Origin: an uncultured Bacteroidia bacterium
Lineage (GTDB): Bacteria; Bacteroidota; Bacteroidia; Bacteroidales; F082
DNA: 64,000 nucleotides
Assembly (NCBI GenBank): GCA_902774295.1
Contig: CACYHP010000001.1
Location: 1 to 64,000 of the forward strand
Direction of reading: 5' to 3'
Position 1 is the stretch's first letter. The number at the start of each line of letters is the position of its first letter. The translations under genes were made by a program, and so were the position numbers. The notes below the pieces were generated by a model, which was not told the origin of the DNA, ran no database searches, and saw nothing but the letters and a program-made list of their open reading frames with translations. Shown here piece by piece: positions 16,697-26,431 of the stretch.

Positions 16697-17656
16697 TTAT
16701 AAGTATCTGATACTCCGATATATACGAGGCTGTTTCTCCAAGTCCAACTTAAAGTTGTAACTGATGGAGACCTCATGCGAACCCGGTAGTTTCAAACCCA
16801 TAGTGTTGATATCGTATGCATAATTGATCTGTATTCCTTTGATAGTGAAGCCAACCAAAATGTCTATTGACTCCTGATACCTGTAGTTAACGCCAAAGCA
16901 CATCTTATTATTGTACCAAAGACGTGCACTGAGGTTAAACTGTGTCGATGCTATGTCGCTTAAAATCAGCATGGACGGGTTCAGCATGAACTTAGGATTA
17001 AAGAACTGATACTCGTATCCGGCTGCCAGATAAAACGTCCTATCACCAACAAAACTTGCACTTGTCGAGGATTTGCCTTCAAGCGCCTTGCCCTTCGCCT
17101 CCATCAGATTTGTGGTTGACAACGCCACGTAAAACGTCTCAGGAACCATGTAGAACAAGCCAAAGTTAAAATCAATAAGCATGTCGCTCTGTTCCTTCGT
17201 CGGGATGACAGGGTCGTTGTCATTCAACGGCTTAGCCTTTCCGAAATCGACTTTACGGTTGTCGAAACTGAAAGCCAAACCCACTCCCAATGTACCGGCA
17301 CCAAGGTCAAAATGATATGAATAACCGAGGTTTACCGCCACATTGTTCTCAAAACCGAGCTGGTCTTTCATCAAAGAAAGTCCCAAACCGCCTCTTAACA
17401 CCTTGATTGGCAGGTCTGCAGATGCAAAAAACGTCACCGGCGAAACAACATCACCCGTCATGTCATCTTTGAACCCAGCCCACTGGTTACGGTAAATTCC
17501 CATCGCATTCACGCCTTCGCTCAAACCGTAATAACCAGGATTTATTATCGCGTAAGAATCACTGTAATTGGTGAAAATCGGCATCTGCTGAGCCTTCAAC
17601 ACATTGATTGCCAACATGTTAATCACCAATAACAATATGTATTTTATCTTACGCAT
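16697..17656 (-). CDS. porP: PorP/SprF family type IX secretion membrane protein
   Basis: A 319-residue outer-membrane beta-barrel-type protein (signal MRKIKYILLLVINMLAINVLKA, mature QQMPIFTNYSDSYAIINPGYYG). The start of the mature part, GIYRNQWAGFK, and the C-terminal IKGIQINYAYDINTMGL, GSHEVSISYNF are characteristic of PorP/SprF. These proteins act in type IX secretion, and SprF-type paralogues help deliver particular cargo. Being next to porK-L-M-N makes this the core PorP. Confidence 0.92.
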   Translation of the reverse strand: MRKIKYILLLVINMLAINVLKAQQMPIFTNYSDSYAIINPGYYGLSEGVNAMGIYRNQWAGFKDDMTGDVVSPVTFFASADLPIKVLRGGLGLSLMKDQLGFENNVAVNLGYSYHFDLGAGTLGVGLAFSFDNRKVDFGKAKPLNDNDPVIPTKEQSDMLIDFNFGLFYMVPETFYVALSTTNLMEAKGKALEGKSSTSASFVGDRTFYLAAGYEYQFFNPKFMLNPSMLILSDIASTQFNLSARLWYNNKMCFGVNYRYQESIDILVGFTIKGIQINYAYDINTMGLKLPGSHEVSISYNFKLDLEKQPRIYRSIRYL

Positions 17657-17739
17657 TGAATTTTATAACGCCTTGTTTATCAATTTATTGTCTAAACTCC
17701 AAAGTTTTCAACACTTTTTCAACACCTTATTAATATTAA

Positions 17740-19209
17740 TCACCTGAAGAGCCTGATGATATCGTTGCCATTCGCATAGATGATGAGGATGAGCAGGAAG
17801 ATAAATCCTATCGTTGTAGCTCTTTCGAGGAATTTGTCGCTCGGCTTACGGCCTGTCACCACTTCCCAGATGAGGAACAGCACGTGACCGCCGTCGAGAC
17901 CCGGTATCGGGAGGATGTTCATCACTGCGAGGATGATGCTGAGGAATGCTGTCATACGCCAGAACTGTTCCCAGATGAATGAGTCAGGGAAGATGCTTCC
18001 GATGGCGATGAAGCCTCCGAGGCTCTCGTAAGCTCCGGTGCTCGGGTTGAAGATGAGTTTCAGCTGTTTCCAGTAGTCGCTCAGCTCTTTGCCTGTTTTC
18101 TTGAAGCCGCGCGGTATCGACTGCCAGAAGCTATATTCTTTTGTCGAGATCTCAAGCATCTGTGCAGCATACACTCCTATCGTGGCATCGCCGCCCACAT
18201 GCACCGGCATCACCATGGTGTCGCCCTCACGCACTATCATCATGTCGACATCTTGGTCTCTATAATTGACGATATTTTTCTTAAAGTCTTGGAAATAAGG
18301 CGTTTCCACCTCGTTTATCGCGATGATTTGGTCGTTAGGCAGCATTCCTGCTTTCTCGGCATACGAGCCGTTTGAGAATCCGCCCACCACGAACGGCATC
18401 CTTGTGCTGATGAACATCGAGCGAGCCTTAATCAACTGACTGACAGCGTCTTCAGGCAGCTCCACCCTCATCTCCTGACCATCACGCTCAACGTCGATAT
18501 ATTTTGTGTCTTCAAGAATCAAAGCCATAGGAATCTGGCTGAAGTCTTCGATATATTCGCCGCCCACGGTGATGATTTTGTCACCGTCGCGAAGCCCGAG
18601 GTTGTATCCGAGGCTATCCACAGCGATACCGTATTTGTTGACTTCCTCTGTCGAGATATACTGTTCGCCGTAGCTTGCGATGAGTCCGATGTAGATAACG
18701 AAAGCCAGGATGACATTCATGCACACGCCGCCGATCATGATGATGAGACGCTGCCAAGCCGGTTTGGTACGGAACTCCCACGGCTGCGGCTCCTGTGACA
18801 TTTGCGCCTGATCCATCGACTCGTCAATCATTCCGGCAATCTTGCAATAACCGCCGAGCGGCACCCAACCGAGACCGAACTCTGTCGAGTCCTCTGCCCT
18901 GCGCCAGTCGTCTTCAGGCAATGTGTTTAAGTCAATTGGCTCGTATTCGTATTCTTTTTTCTTCGTGACAGGGTCTATTCTCTCGTGAGTGATGTATTTT
19001 TCAGGCTCATTCTTGCAGAAAAACTTGAATTTCCACGCTCCGTTGACTTTTTTACATCTGAAAATAGAGAATTTCCAGTCGAAAAACATATAGAATTTCT
19101 CAACCCTCACCCCAAAGATTCTTGATGCGATGAAATGTCCGAATTCGTGGATTATTACGAGGATTGAAAGAGCTAAAATCAGCTGAATTATCTTAATAAA
19201 TACTACCAT
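17740..19209 (-). CDS. rseP: Site-2 protease RseP-type zinc metalloprotease
   Basis: A 489-residue inner-membrane M50 protease. Seen: HEFGHF at 21-26 (HExxH zinc site) in the first membrane helix, two PDZ-like regions (about 200-250 and 270-345), and the C-terminal NILPIPGLDGGHVLFL with the third zinc ligand in LDG. RseP cuts anti-sigma factors and signal-peptide remnants within the membrane. An extra basic segment after the first helix (about 50-95, including KKKEYEYEPIDL) is a Bacteroidota feature. A -7 box TATTTTTG lies upstream at 19236-19243. Confidence 0.93.
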   Translation of the reverse strand: MVVFIKIIQLILALSILVIIHEFGHFIASRIFGVRVEKFYMFFDWKFSIFRCKKVNGAWKFKFFCKNEPEKYITHERIDPVTKKKEYEYEPIDLNTLPEDDWRRAEDSTEFGLGWVPLGGYCKIAGMIDESMDQAQMSQEPQPWEFRTKPAWQRLIIMIGGVCMNVILAFVIYIGLIASYGEQYISTEEVNKYGIAVDSLGYNLGLRDGDKIITVGGEYIEDFSQIPMALILEDTKYIDVERDGQEMRVELPEDAVSQLIKARSMFISTRMPFVVGGFSNGSYAEKAGMLPNDQIIAINEVETPYFQDFKKNIVNYRDQDVDMMIVREGDTMVMPVHVGGDATIGVYAAQMLEISTKEYSFWQSIPRGFKKTGKELSDYWKQLKLIFNPSTGAYESLGGFIAIGSIFPDSFIWEQFWRMTAFLSIILAVMNILPIPGLDGGHVLFLIWEVVTGRKPSDKFLERATTIGFIFLLILIIYANGNDIIRLFR

Positions 19210-19235
19210 TTTTCAATATTAAAAATTCAAAAGTG

Positions 19236-19243
19236 CAAAAATA
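19236..19243 (-). promoter_or_regulatory. Candidate -7 box of rseP
   Basis: The minus strand reads TATTTTTG, 26 bp before the rseP ATG. No clear -33 is seen, so rseP may also be read from dnaX. Confidence 0.4.
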
Positions 19244-19274
19244 CGAAAATTAATGGAATTCTTTTAAGAATTTT

Positions 19275-20033
19275 TCATTTTCCTTCAAAAGAAATGTAAT
19301 CTTCCGGATCCACGGCTCTTCCGTTGACCCACAACTCGAAATGAAGATGCGGTCCTGTTGATGTCGTGCCGCTGTCGCCGACAATGGCTATGGCATCGCC
19401 GGCCTTCACCACATCGCCTTCATGGCAGAGCACCGAGGCGTTGTGTTTATAAATGGAGATGATATTACTATCATGTTGAATACCAACGACATAACCTCCT
19501 TCAACGCTCCAATCGGAGAACACCACCGTACCGTCAGCCGTTGCTTTGATGACAGCGTCGGCATTTGCCACCACATCGACTCCAAAATGCTTGTTGTTGC
19601 TGTTGAAGTGATTGGTAACCAATCCGTTAACAGGTACAAAGAATGTCGGTATCTTAGTTATATTCATTTGTGGCTGGTTCGGATAGACTGTCCTTTTGAT
19701 GTCAACATCAACTTCCTCGCCATTGATGATGCGTTTCAGATTCTCGATATACTGATCTTGGTGATTAAACACCTCTTCCAATGAATCAGCGCGGCGTTCC
19801 ATGTTGTAAAGGCGTCGGTCAAGGGTGACGTCGGTGTAACCCGGAATCAGCTCGCGAACGGAGGTAAAAAATATTATGCATGTCGTTATCGCTATGAGTA
19901 GCAACGAGTAGATGACCACCATATTGGTGAATTTCATCTTACTCATGTTAAAACGACCTTTCTCTTCGTACGTCTCAGGATGTACGATGACTATCTTGAA
20001 TTTGCTTTTAAAATTTTTATACCAGTCTTTCAT
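19275..20033 (-). CDS. M23 family (LytM) metallopeptidase, membrane-anchored
   Basis: A 252-residue protein with a short cytoplasmic N-terminus, one membrane helix (about 34-56), a coiled coil (about 70-100) and a C-terminal LytM peptidase domain. Seen zinc ligands: H and D in HFGVDVV, and HLHFEL near the C-terminus; the partner YKHN and GDSGTTSTGPHLHFE are also present, so it looks active. M23 enzymes cut peptidoglycan cross-bridges; the membrane-anchored coiled-coil form fits a divisome or cell-elongation role (inference). Confidence 0.88.
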   Translation of the reverse strand: MKDWYKNFKSKFKIVIVHPETYEEKGRFNMSKMKFTNMVVIYSLLLIAITTCIIFFTSVRELIPGYTDVTLDRRLYNMERRADSLEEVFNHQDQYIENLKRIINGEEVDVDIKRTVYPNQPQMNITKIPTFFVPVNGLVTNHFNSNNKHFGVDVVANADAVIKATADGTVVFSDWSVEGGYVVGIQHDSNIISIYKHNASVLCHEGDVVKAGDAIAIVGDSGTTSTGPHLHFELWVNGRAVDPEDYISFEGK

Positions 20034-20042
20034 TTTCTAAAA

Positions 20043-20600
20043 TCATTCCAAATTGAATCTTCCCGGTGTCTTTCCTTGCATCCCGCGATAAAAATCCTCA
20101 ATCGTTGGCCAGTCTTTGTCGAAATCGCCCGATGGGACGAAGTACGGTCCGTAGCCGCAGCGTCTCGTCTTAAAATCTATAAATCCAAGAACCACAGGCA
20201 CTTGCGCCAGTTCAGCGATATAATAGAATCCACGTTTCCACTTCTCGACGCGTTTGCGGGTGCCTTCGGGTGTGATAACAATATTCAGCTCGTCGTATTG
20301 CCTGAAAATGGCGGCTGTCTTAACCACCATATTGTTGCCTCTGCTGCGGTCGACAGGGATGCCGCCCATTTTGTTCAAACCCCAGCGTAATATAGGGTTT
20401 TTGAAAAATTCTTTCTTCACCAGGAACTTCACCTGACGACCTTCCATCCAGAAGAAACAGCGGCCTATCACGAAATCTTCGATGCAGGTGTGCGGTGCCT
20501 CGATGACAATGCTTTTCTTCACTCCTTCCGGAAACTGACCTACGAAGGAAAAACCCCTCATTTTGAGGTAGTTACGACCGAACCATTTCTTAAAACTCAT
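20043..20600 (-). CDS. PlsC-like 1-acylglycerol-3-phosphate acyltransferase
   Basis: A 185-residue short acyltransferase. Seen: catalytic H(x4)D motif HTCIED at about 36-41, acceptor-phosphate motif PEGTRKRVEKWKRGFYYIA, and PVVLGFIDFKTRRCGYG. The family adds an acyl chain to lysophosphatidic acid or related lipids at the inner membrane. It is shorter than classical PlsC (about 240), as is usual for this Bacteroidota subgroup, so the exact acceptor is uncertain. ATG 20600 overlaps the dnaX stop as ATGA. Confidence 0.8.
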   Translation of the reverse strand: MSFKKWFGRNYLKMRGFSFVGQFPEGVKKSIVIEAPHTCIEDFVIGRCFFWMEGRQVKFLVKKEFFKNPILRWGLNKMGGIPVDRSRGNNMVVKTAAIFRQYDELNIVITPEGTRKRVEKWKRGFYYIAELAQVPVVLGFIDFKTRRCGYGPYFVPSGDFDKDWPTIEDFYRGMQGKTPGRFNLE

Positions 20601-22273
20601 ATATCGATATTAAGTCCGAGACCTTTTTTTAACGTTAAAACATTAGGATTCATCTCTGCCATCTTTTCGAAACGGCTGCGGTCGGTGTAGGCGATGTCGT
20701 CTTTCGGCGTCTCCACCACATGATGCACGAGCGTGAACTGGTTGTTGTCTAACGACTTCGACAGATGTTCACGGAGCTTGCCCATATTGTTTACATCTTT
20801 GATAACCAATATGTTATCGACTTCAAAATGAATCTCGTTATTATCTTTCAGCGTTGGTTGATACTTTCCGATGCCGGCCACGAAATTAGGAGAGGTGTTT
20901 TTATTTTTCTCAACGAATTTCGTCCACGCTCCGACCAGCATCTCCTGCGTAAAAGGGTTGTTTCTCACCTCGACAGGAGCGTCGTCTTCTTTTTTCTTCG
21001 GTCCTTCGTCCAAAATGGAAATCGTTCCAGCTCGTTTCACTCGCTGGACCGGCTGAGGCTGAGGCTGAGGTTGCACAGGTGACACGTCTTGTTTAACCTG
21101 ATTTACATTATCATTTTTGACAGGATTGACAGGACTAACAGGATTATTTACAACCTTATTCTCAACTTTAGGCTTTTCACTCTCAACTTTAGAAACCATT
21201 TTCATCAATGCCACCTCCAGATGTAACCTCTTGTTATTCGCACTTCTAAAGTTGATGTCGCATTCATTGGCGATATCAAGTGATTTCAGCAGAAACTCGG
21301 TGCTGCAGCGTTCTGCTTGTTTGGTGTAGCGTGCTTTCAGCTGGCTGCTGACCTCCATCAAGTCGACAACACGCTGGTCTTTGCCAAGAAGCAGGTTGCG
21401 CAGATGGTTTGCCATGCCCTGGATGAAGTTTTGCGGGTCGAAACCCTTGTTAATCACTTCATTAAGCAGCAGGAGTATGGAATTGATATCGTTGGCGAGG
21501 ATGTTCTCGACCATGCCGAAGTAATATTCATAATCGAGGACGTTGAGGTTGGCAATGACATCTTTATATGTGATGTTGTTGCCCGAGAAGCTCACCATCT
21601 GGTCGAAAATCGAGAGAGCGTCACGGAGGGCGCCGTCGGCTTTCTGAGCGATGATGTTGAGGGCCTCCTCTTCTGCCGTCACGCCTTCTTTTGCGGCGAT
21701 ATTCTGCAGATGTTTGGTGATATCCTCGACCGTAATACGTTTAAAATCAAATATTTGGCATCTCGACAAGATTGTCGGGAGGATTTTATGTTTCTCTGTT
21801 GTGGCGAGGATGAACTTTGCATACGCCGGCGGTTCTTCGAGGGTCTTGAGGAATGCGTTGAACGCCGCGCCCGACAGCATGTGAACCTCATCTATGATGT
21901 AGACCTTGTACTTTCCGATTTGCGGGGGAATACGAACCTGATCGATGAGGGCGCGGATGTCGTCGACACCGCTGTTTGACGCTGCGTCGAGTTCGAAGAT
22001 GTTGAACGACGCGTTGTTGTTAAAGCTCACGCATGACTCGCATTCGTTGCACGCCTCCATGTCGTCAGTAGGATGCAGGCAGTTGATGGTCTTCGCCATG
22101 ATACGGGCACATGTGGTCTTGCCCACGCCACGAGGTCCGCAGAACAGAAACGCCTGCGCAAGAGTGTTGTTGCGTATAGCATTCTGCAAAGTCGAGGTGA
22201 TGGCATGCTGCCCCACGACGCTCTCAAAGGTCGAAGGCCTGTATTTTCGTGCCGATACAATAAAATTTTCCAT
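20597..22273 (-). CDS. dnaX: DNA polymerase III subunit gamma/tau
   Basis: A 558-residue clamp-loader ATPase. Seen: N-terminal MENFIVSARKYRPSTFESVVGQ, Walker A GPRGVGKT (46-53), zinc-binding C65, C75, C78, C81, Walker B IIDEVHML, sensor ATTEKHKILPTILSRCQ, then a proline/glutamine-rich linker (QPQPQPQPVQ) and a C-terminal tau-like domain. It loads the sliding clamp and links the polymerases to the helicase. I see no obvious slippery A-run that would give a separate gamma form. It is divergent from porW. Confidence 0.95.
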   Translation of the reverse strand: MENFIVSARKYRPSTFESVVGQHAITSTLQNAIRNNTLAQAFLFCGPRGVGKTTCARIMAKTINCLHPTDDMEACNECESCVSFNNNASFNIFELDAASNSGVDDIRALIDQVRIPPQIGKYKVYIIDEVHMLSGAAFNAFLKTLEEPPAYAKFILATTEKHKILPTILSRCQIFDFKRITVEDITKHLQNIAAKEGVTAEEEALNIIAQKADGALRDALSIFDQMVSFSGNNITYKDVIANLNVLDYEYYFGMVENILANDINSILLLLNEVINKGFDPQNFIQGMANHLRNLLLGKDQRVVDLMEVSSQLKARYTKQAERCSTEFLLKSLDIANECDINFRSANNKRLHLEVALMKMVSKVESEKPKVENKVVNNPVSPVNPVKNDNVNQVKQDVSPVQPQPQPQPVQRVKRAGTISILDEGPKKKEDDAPVEVRNNPFTQEMLVGAWTKFVEKNKNTSPNFVAGIGKYQPTLKDNNEIHFEVDNILVIKDVNNMGKLREHLSKSLDNNQFTLVHHVVETPKDDIAYTDRSRFEKMAEMNPNVLTLKKGLGLNIDI

Positions 22274-22379
22274 TCAAAAATAGCCTTTTATTCAGCTTGT
22301 AAAATTACAAAAAATTCGTCAAAATATTATACCTGTTTATAATTTTTTTAAAAATAACCCGTTATACAAACGAATTTGT

Positions 22380-22387
22380 TATTTTTG
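22380..22387 (+). promoter_or_regulatory. -7 box of porW
   Basis: TATTTTTG lies 28 bp upstream of the porW ATG. The -33 region is A+T-rich with no clear TTG. Confidence 0.5.
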
Positions 22388-22415
22388 CAGTTTCGGATAT
22401 TAGGCAAAGAAAGAG

Positions 22416-25091
22416 ATGAGAGAGAGATCATATAAAATATTCAGCGTCTTAGCTATTTTATTGGCTATCATGGTGTTAGCGTCGTGTTCCACAAAGAAAA
22501 ACAAGTGGAACCGGCGTGTCTGGCATAACATGACCAGCCATTATAACGTGTGGTGGAACGGCAATCAGAGTATGAAAGAGGGTGAAAAAACGCTCCGCGA
22601 CAACGTGAAAGACGACTACACCAAAACGCTGCCTGTGTTCAATTATGGCACGAAAGAAAATGCTTTGGCGCTGAACCAGCCGATGGACCGCACCATTGAG
22701 AAGGACGCCATCTGCATCCAGAAACACTCCATGCGTTTCAACAACGAGGAACGTGTCCGCTGGATTGACGACGCCTTCATCGACATGGGTAAGGCTCATT
22801 TCTACAAACAGGACTACGTCCCTGCCCGACGCACCTTTGAATACGCAGCGACACAGTTTCGTAAAAGTCCCGACAGATTCACTGCAACACTTTGGTTAGC
22901 AAAGACTTACATCGCTACAAAACAGTATGAAAAAGCCGAGTCGATGCTGCAAGCGATACTCGTGGCAAGCGACAACGAAGACGAAAAGATTCCGAAATAC
23001 GTACGTACCAACATCGACCTTGTTTATGCCGATTATTACATCGCGATGGGCAAGGAAAACGACGCCGTGAAGTATCTGCGCAGCGCCCTTCTCACCGCAA
23101 AAGGCAAGTACAACAAGACTCGTGCGATGTTTATTCTCGGTCAGATTTATCAAAACCAGAACGACAAGCCACGTGCTACAGAGCAGTTCAAAAACGTCAT
23201 CAGAAAACACCCTTCGTATGAGATGACTTTCGAGGCGAAGATGAATCTTGCGAGATGCTACGACGCCGACACCACCACCATCATGAAGATGTTGAACAAC
23301 ATGCTCAAGGACAGCAAGAACACCGACTTCAAGGACCGCATTTATTACGCTATGGCCGGTGTGGCACTCGAGAACCAAAATGTCGATGATGGCGTGAAAT
23401 ACTTGAGAAGATCAGTGGCGACAAGCACCACAAACAACATGCAGAAGATAAAATCGTCGCTCGACTGCGCCAACATTTTGTTTGGCAACAACGACTATAT
23501 CCTCAGTCAGGCTTATTTTGACACTGCTGTTATGACGATGGACCGCACCTATCCGGGCTACGACAGCTTGCTCAACCTCTCCGTCATGCTCACCGACCTC
23601 GTAAGCAACCTCACAGTGTATTACACACAAGACAGTTTGCTGCGTCTTGCTGACATGGACTCCATCCATCGTAATGCGATAATCGACCAGGTGATTGAAG
23701 ATTATAAAGAGGAGCAAAAACGTCTTGAGGAACAGCGTGAGATTCAGCAACAGATAGCCTTGAACGGAGGTAACGACAAGACGGAATCGACAGTGCCGAC
23801 AGGCAACGACGGCAACTGGTATTTCTACAATACCACCACAAGAAATCGTGGCATGAACGACTTCAAGGTAAAATGGGGCAACCGTATGCTTGAAGACTAC
23901 TGGTTTATCTCAAACAAACAGAGTTTCGCTCAGGAGATGCCGCAGGAAGAGCTTTCGGAAGAAGAGCTTGCTTTGATGAGCGAAGAAGAACGTGAGAGTT
24001 ATCTCAAGGCTCTCGAGATAAGCAAAGACACCACGCAATACACCCCGCTTGACCGCGGCTATTACCTGAAGCAGATTCCTTTCACACAAGGTGCGAAAGA
24101 CCAGGCAAACCAACAGATTGCGGAGGCTCTCAACAATATCGGATTCATCTATTACAACGATCTGAGTGACTACCCGCGCTCCATCGAAGCATACTCCGAG
24201 CTCACCGAGCGTTATCCTGACAACTCAAACGAGGTGTCGGCATGGTATTATCTTTACAAGATGCACAGCAGCCGTAAGGAAACCGCCGATGCCGAGAAGT
24301 ATAAGAACCTCGTCTTGACGAAATATCCTGACTCAAATCAGGCTAAAATCATCCTTGACCCTGAATACTTCATCAAAGCCAATGAGAGAGGCGCCGAGGC
24401 GGAACAGCTTTACGCCAAGACCTTCGAGGCTTATCAAAACGGTCAGTATCAGCGTGTTATGATGAACGTAAAGAAGGCACGCCAGCAATTTGACGGCGAC
24501 ACCCTTTACATGCCGCGTTTTGAATTTTTGAACGCCATCTCGTTGGGATATGTCGAAGTGGTTGATTCCATGGCTTATTCATTGCTGCGACTCATCCAGA
24601 CATATCCTGAAAGCAGCATCAAGCCATTTGCTCTGGATGTGCTGCTGAAGGCTAACGACATGTACGACCTCGGTTTGAACATCGAGAGCGCTCGTCCGAA
24701 AGACGACAAGATCGTTGAAAAAGAATCACCTTACACCTTCCGTCCAAACGACGAGTATTTCGTGCTTGTGATTTGCAACAAGAAAGTGCGTGTCAACCCG
24801 TTGAAAGTGCGTCTCAGCGACTTCAACAAGAACAATTTCCGCATGGATCAGCTGAAAATCAAGAATCTCATGCTTAACAAAGATGATGCCATGCTGACAG
24901 TTGAAAAGTTTGAAAATGTCGACAAAGCCCTTGATTATCAGACGGCTTTGTTCCTCAACGACTATGTCTTTGGAGGAATTGACGAGGAAAATTATAAAGT
25001 ATTAATCATCTCGGTGTCGAATTATCCAATATTCTATCAAGAGAAAAACGTTGACGAATATCTGGATTTCTGGCATCAATACAACAAATAA
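22416..25091 (+). CDS. porW: T9SS-associated TPR lipoprotein PorW/SprE
   Basis: An 891-residue lipoprotein (lipobox VLASC, Cys at 24) built of TPR-like helical repeats. The region after the signal, STKKNKW, NMTSHYNVWWNGN, KDDYTKTLPVF, and HSMRFNNEERVRWIDDAFIDMGKAHFYKQDY, matches the SprE/PorW family. PorW/SprE links the outer-membrane Sov translocon to the PorKLMN core and is needed for type IX secretion. Acidic low-complexity stretches (EELSEEELALMSEEERESY, about 510-530) separate repeat blocks. It is divergent from dnaX and followed closely by the bactofilin gene. Confidence 0.88.
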   Translation: MRERSYKIFSVLAILLAIMVLASCSTKKNKWNRRVWHNMTSHYNVWWNGNQSMKEGEKTLRDNVKDDYTKTLPVFNYGTKENALALNQPMDRTIEKDAICIQKHSMRFNNEERVRWIDDAFIDMGKAHFYKQDYVPARRTFEYAATQFRKSPDRFTATLWLAKTYIATKQYEKAESMLQAILVASDNEDEKIPKYVRTNIDLVYADYYIAMGKENDAVKYLRSALLTAKGKYNKTRAMFILGQIYQNQNDKPRATEQFKNVIRKHPSYEMTFEAKMNLARCYDADTTTIMKMLNNMLKDSKNTDFKDRIYYAMAGVALENQNVDDGVKYLRRSVATSTTNNMQKIKSSLDCANILFGNNDYILSQAYFDTAVMTMDRTYPGYDSLLNLSVMLTDLVSNLTVYYTQDSLLRLADMDSIHRNAIIDQVIEDYKEEQKRLEEQREIQQQIALNGGNDKTESTVPTGNDGNWYFYNTTTRNRGMNDFKVKWGNRMLEDYWFISNKQSFAQEMPQEELSEEELALMSEEERESYLKALEISKDTTQYTPLDRGYYLKQIPFTQGAKDQANQQIAEALNNIGFIYYNDLSDYPRSIEAYSELTERYPDNSNEVSAWYYLYKMHSSRKETADAEKYKNLVLTKYPDSNQAKIILDPEYFIKANERGAEAEQLYAKTFEAYQNGQYQRVMMNVKKARQQFDGDTLYMPRFEFLNAISLGYVEVVDSMAYSLLRLIQTYPESSIKPFALDVLLKANDMYDLGLNIESARPKDDKIVEKESPYTFRPNDEYFVLVICNKKVRVNPLKVRLSDFNKNNFRMDQLKIKNLMLNKDDAMLTVEKFENVDKALDYQTALFLNDYVFGGIDEENYKVLIISVSNYPIFYQEKNVDEYLDFWHQYNK

Positions 25092-25095
25092 GAAT

Positions 25096-25461
25096 ATGAG
25101 TTCAAACAATCAGGAAGTACCTGTAAGAAACAACCTCATTGGTAACGGTACTACAATTAAAGGCGAAATCAGTGCTACCGGCGACATCCGTGTTGACGGC
25201 ACAATTATCGGAACAATGAAATCAACCGGCAAGGTTGTCATCGGACAACAAGGTGTTGTGGAAGGTGAGATAATTTGCAACAGCGCCGATATCTCGGGAC
25301 ACGTCAAAGGCATAGTAAGAGTTGAAGAACTGACCTCTCTCAAATCGACATCACGCATGGAAGCCGAGCTTTACACAAAGCAACTGTTCATCGAAGTGGG
25401 TTCAATCTTCACAGGTAAGTGCGACATGTCGCAAAAAGTTACTGAAACTCCGGCGAAATGA
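25096..25461 (+). CDS. Bactofilin (polymer-forming cytoskeletal protein)
   Basis: A 121-residue protein. Seen: a single central beta-helical bactofilin domain with regularly spaced glycine/valine turns: GNGTTIKGEISATGDIRVDG, IIGTMKSTGKVVIGQQG, VVEGEIICNSADISGHVKG. Bactofilins self-assemble without nucleotide and scaffold cell-shape or envelope machinery in the cytoplasm. The start ATG 25096 is 4 bp after the porW stop; the reading frame upstream of it lies inside porW. It overlaps the next gene as ATGA. Confidence 0.92.
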   Translation: MSSNNQEVPVRNNLIGNGTTIKGEISATGDIRVDGTIIGTMKSTGKVVIGQQGVVEGEIICNSADISGHVKGIVRVEELTSLKSTSRMEAELYTKQLFIEVGSIFTGKCDMSQKVTETPAK

Positions 25462-25826
25462 ACAAATTCATAAAACAATTGTGCATACTGACGCTTGTCA
25501 TCATCGTGGCATCAGTCTTTGCGCGCAACATACTGACAATATGGTGGCCAGCCATCGTTGGTTTCTTCTTCATCGTCAGTATTGTGATGTTTTATTTAAG
25601 CGGGAAAGCGAAGCAGAAAGACATGCGCAGGTTTGCCAATTTCTACATGGCATCGACTGTTGTGAAGATGATGGTTTACCTGAGTATCATTTTCTTATAC
25701 GCCTTCAACTTCAGGGAAGACGGCAAGCGCTTTGCCATAACTTTTCTCGCTTATTATTTGATTTACAGTGTCTTCGAGACATACAAACTTACAAAAAAAG
25801 ATAAGAAAATTGATGGACAACAATAA
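25458..25826 (+). CDS. Small membrane protein, AtpI-like
   Basis: A 122-residue protein with four predicted membrane helices (about 7-22, 27-47, 63-83, 91-108) and a basic, charged C-terminal tail. In many Bacteroidota a protein of this size lies between a bactofilin and the F0 ATP synthase genes and is loosely like AtpI; here folE follows instead. The ATGA overlap with the bactofilin stop fixes the start. No catalytic motif is seen. Confidence 0.68.
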   Translation: MNKFIKQLCILTLVIIVASVFARNILTIWWPAIVGFFFIVSIVMFYLSGKAKQKDMRRFANFYMASTVVKMMVYLSIIFLYAFNFREDGKRFAITFLAYYLIYSVFETYKLTKKDKKIDGQQ

Positions 25827-26430
25827 CGAACTGATTGGTTACGAGAAGATTGAGCATTACAACCCTGAGCGCACACAGAAGCTGATGGAGCACTACAGGG
25901 CGATTTTACAGCTTTTAGGAGAGAATCCTGACCGTGAAGGGCTGCTTAAGACCCCATTCCGCGTGGCGAAATCGATGCAGTTTCTGACCCAGGGCTATAA
26001 CATGGACCCGATGGAGATTCTGCTCTCAGCACGATTCAAGGAAGACTACCGTCAGATGGTGGTGGTCAAGGATATAGAGCTGTTTTCGATGTGCGAACAT
26101 CACATGATTCCGTTTATTGGAAAGGCTCATGTGGCATATATCCCGAACGGCTATATCACCGGCTTGAGCAAGATTGCGAGAGTGGTCGAGGTCTACGCAC
26201 GTCGTCTTCAGGTACAGGAACGCCTCACAACACAGATTAAAGAAGCTATCAACGAGGCTTTGCATCCGTTGGGAGTCGCCGTCGTCATCGAGGCACGACA
26301 TCTGTGCATGTGCATGAGAGGTGTGCAGAAACTCAATTCCGTGACAACGACATCAGATTTCGTGGGAGCCTTTGAACGCGGCGAAACACGAGCAGAGTTT
26401 TTAAATTTAATAGGAACAGATTTACACTAA
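25813..26430 (+). CDS. folE: GTP cyclohydrolase I
   Basis: A 205-residue cytoplasmic enzyme converting GTP to 7,8-dihydroneopterin triphosphate, first step of tetrahydrofolate synthesis. Seen: zinc ligands in [11 protein letters not shown] and [11 protein letters not shown], the GTP-binding [31 protein letters not shown], and the C-terminal [13 protein letters not shown]. The start ATG 25813 overlaps the preceding gene by 14 bp. Confidence 0.97.
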   Translation: MDNNNELIGYEKIEHYNPERTQKLMEHYRAILQLLGENPDREGLLKTPFRVAKSMQFLTQGYNMDPMEILLSARFKEDYRQMVVVKDIELFSMCEHHMIPFIGKAHVAYIPNGYITGLSKIARVVEVYARRLQVQERLTTQIKEAINEALHPLGVAVVIEARHLCMCMRGVQKLNSVTTTSDFVGAFERGETRAEFLNLIGTDLH

Positions 26431-26431
26431 T

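Noticed and set aside
22275..22282. -7 box for dnaX (TATTTTTG on the minus strand)
   Set aside because: It is one base from the start codon of a gene whose N-terminus is well conserved, and no -33 fits; likely chance in A+T-rich DNA.
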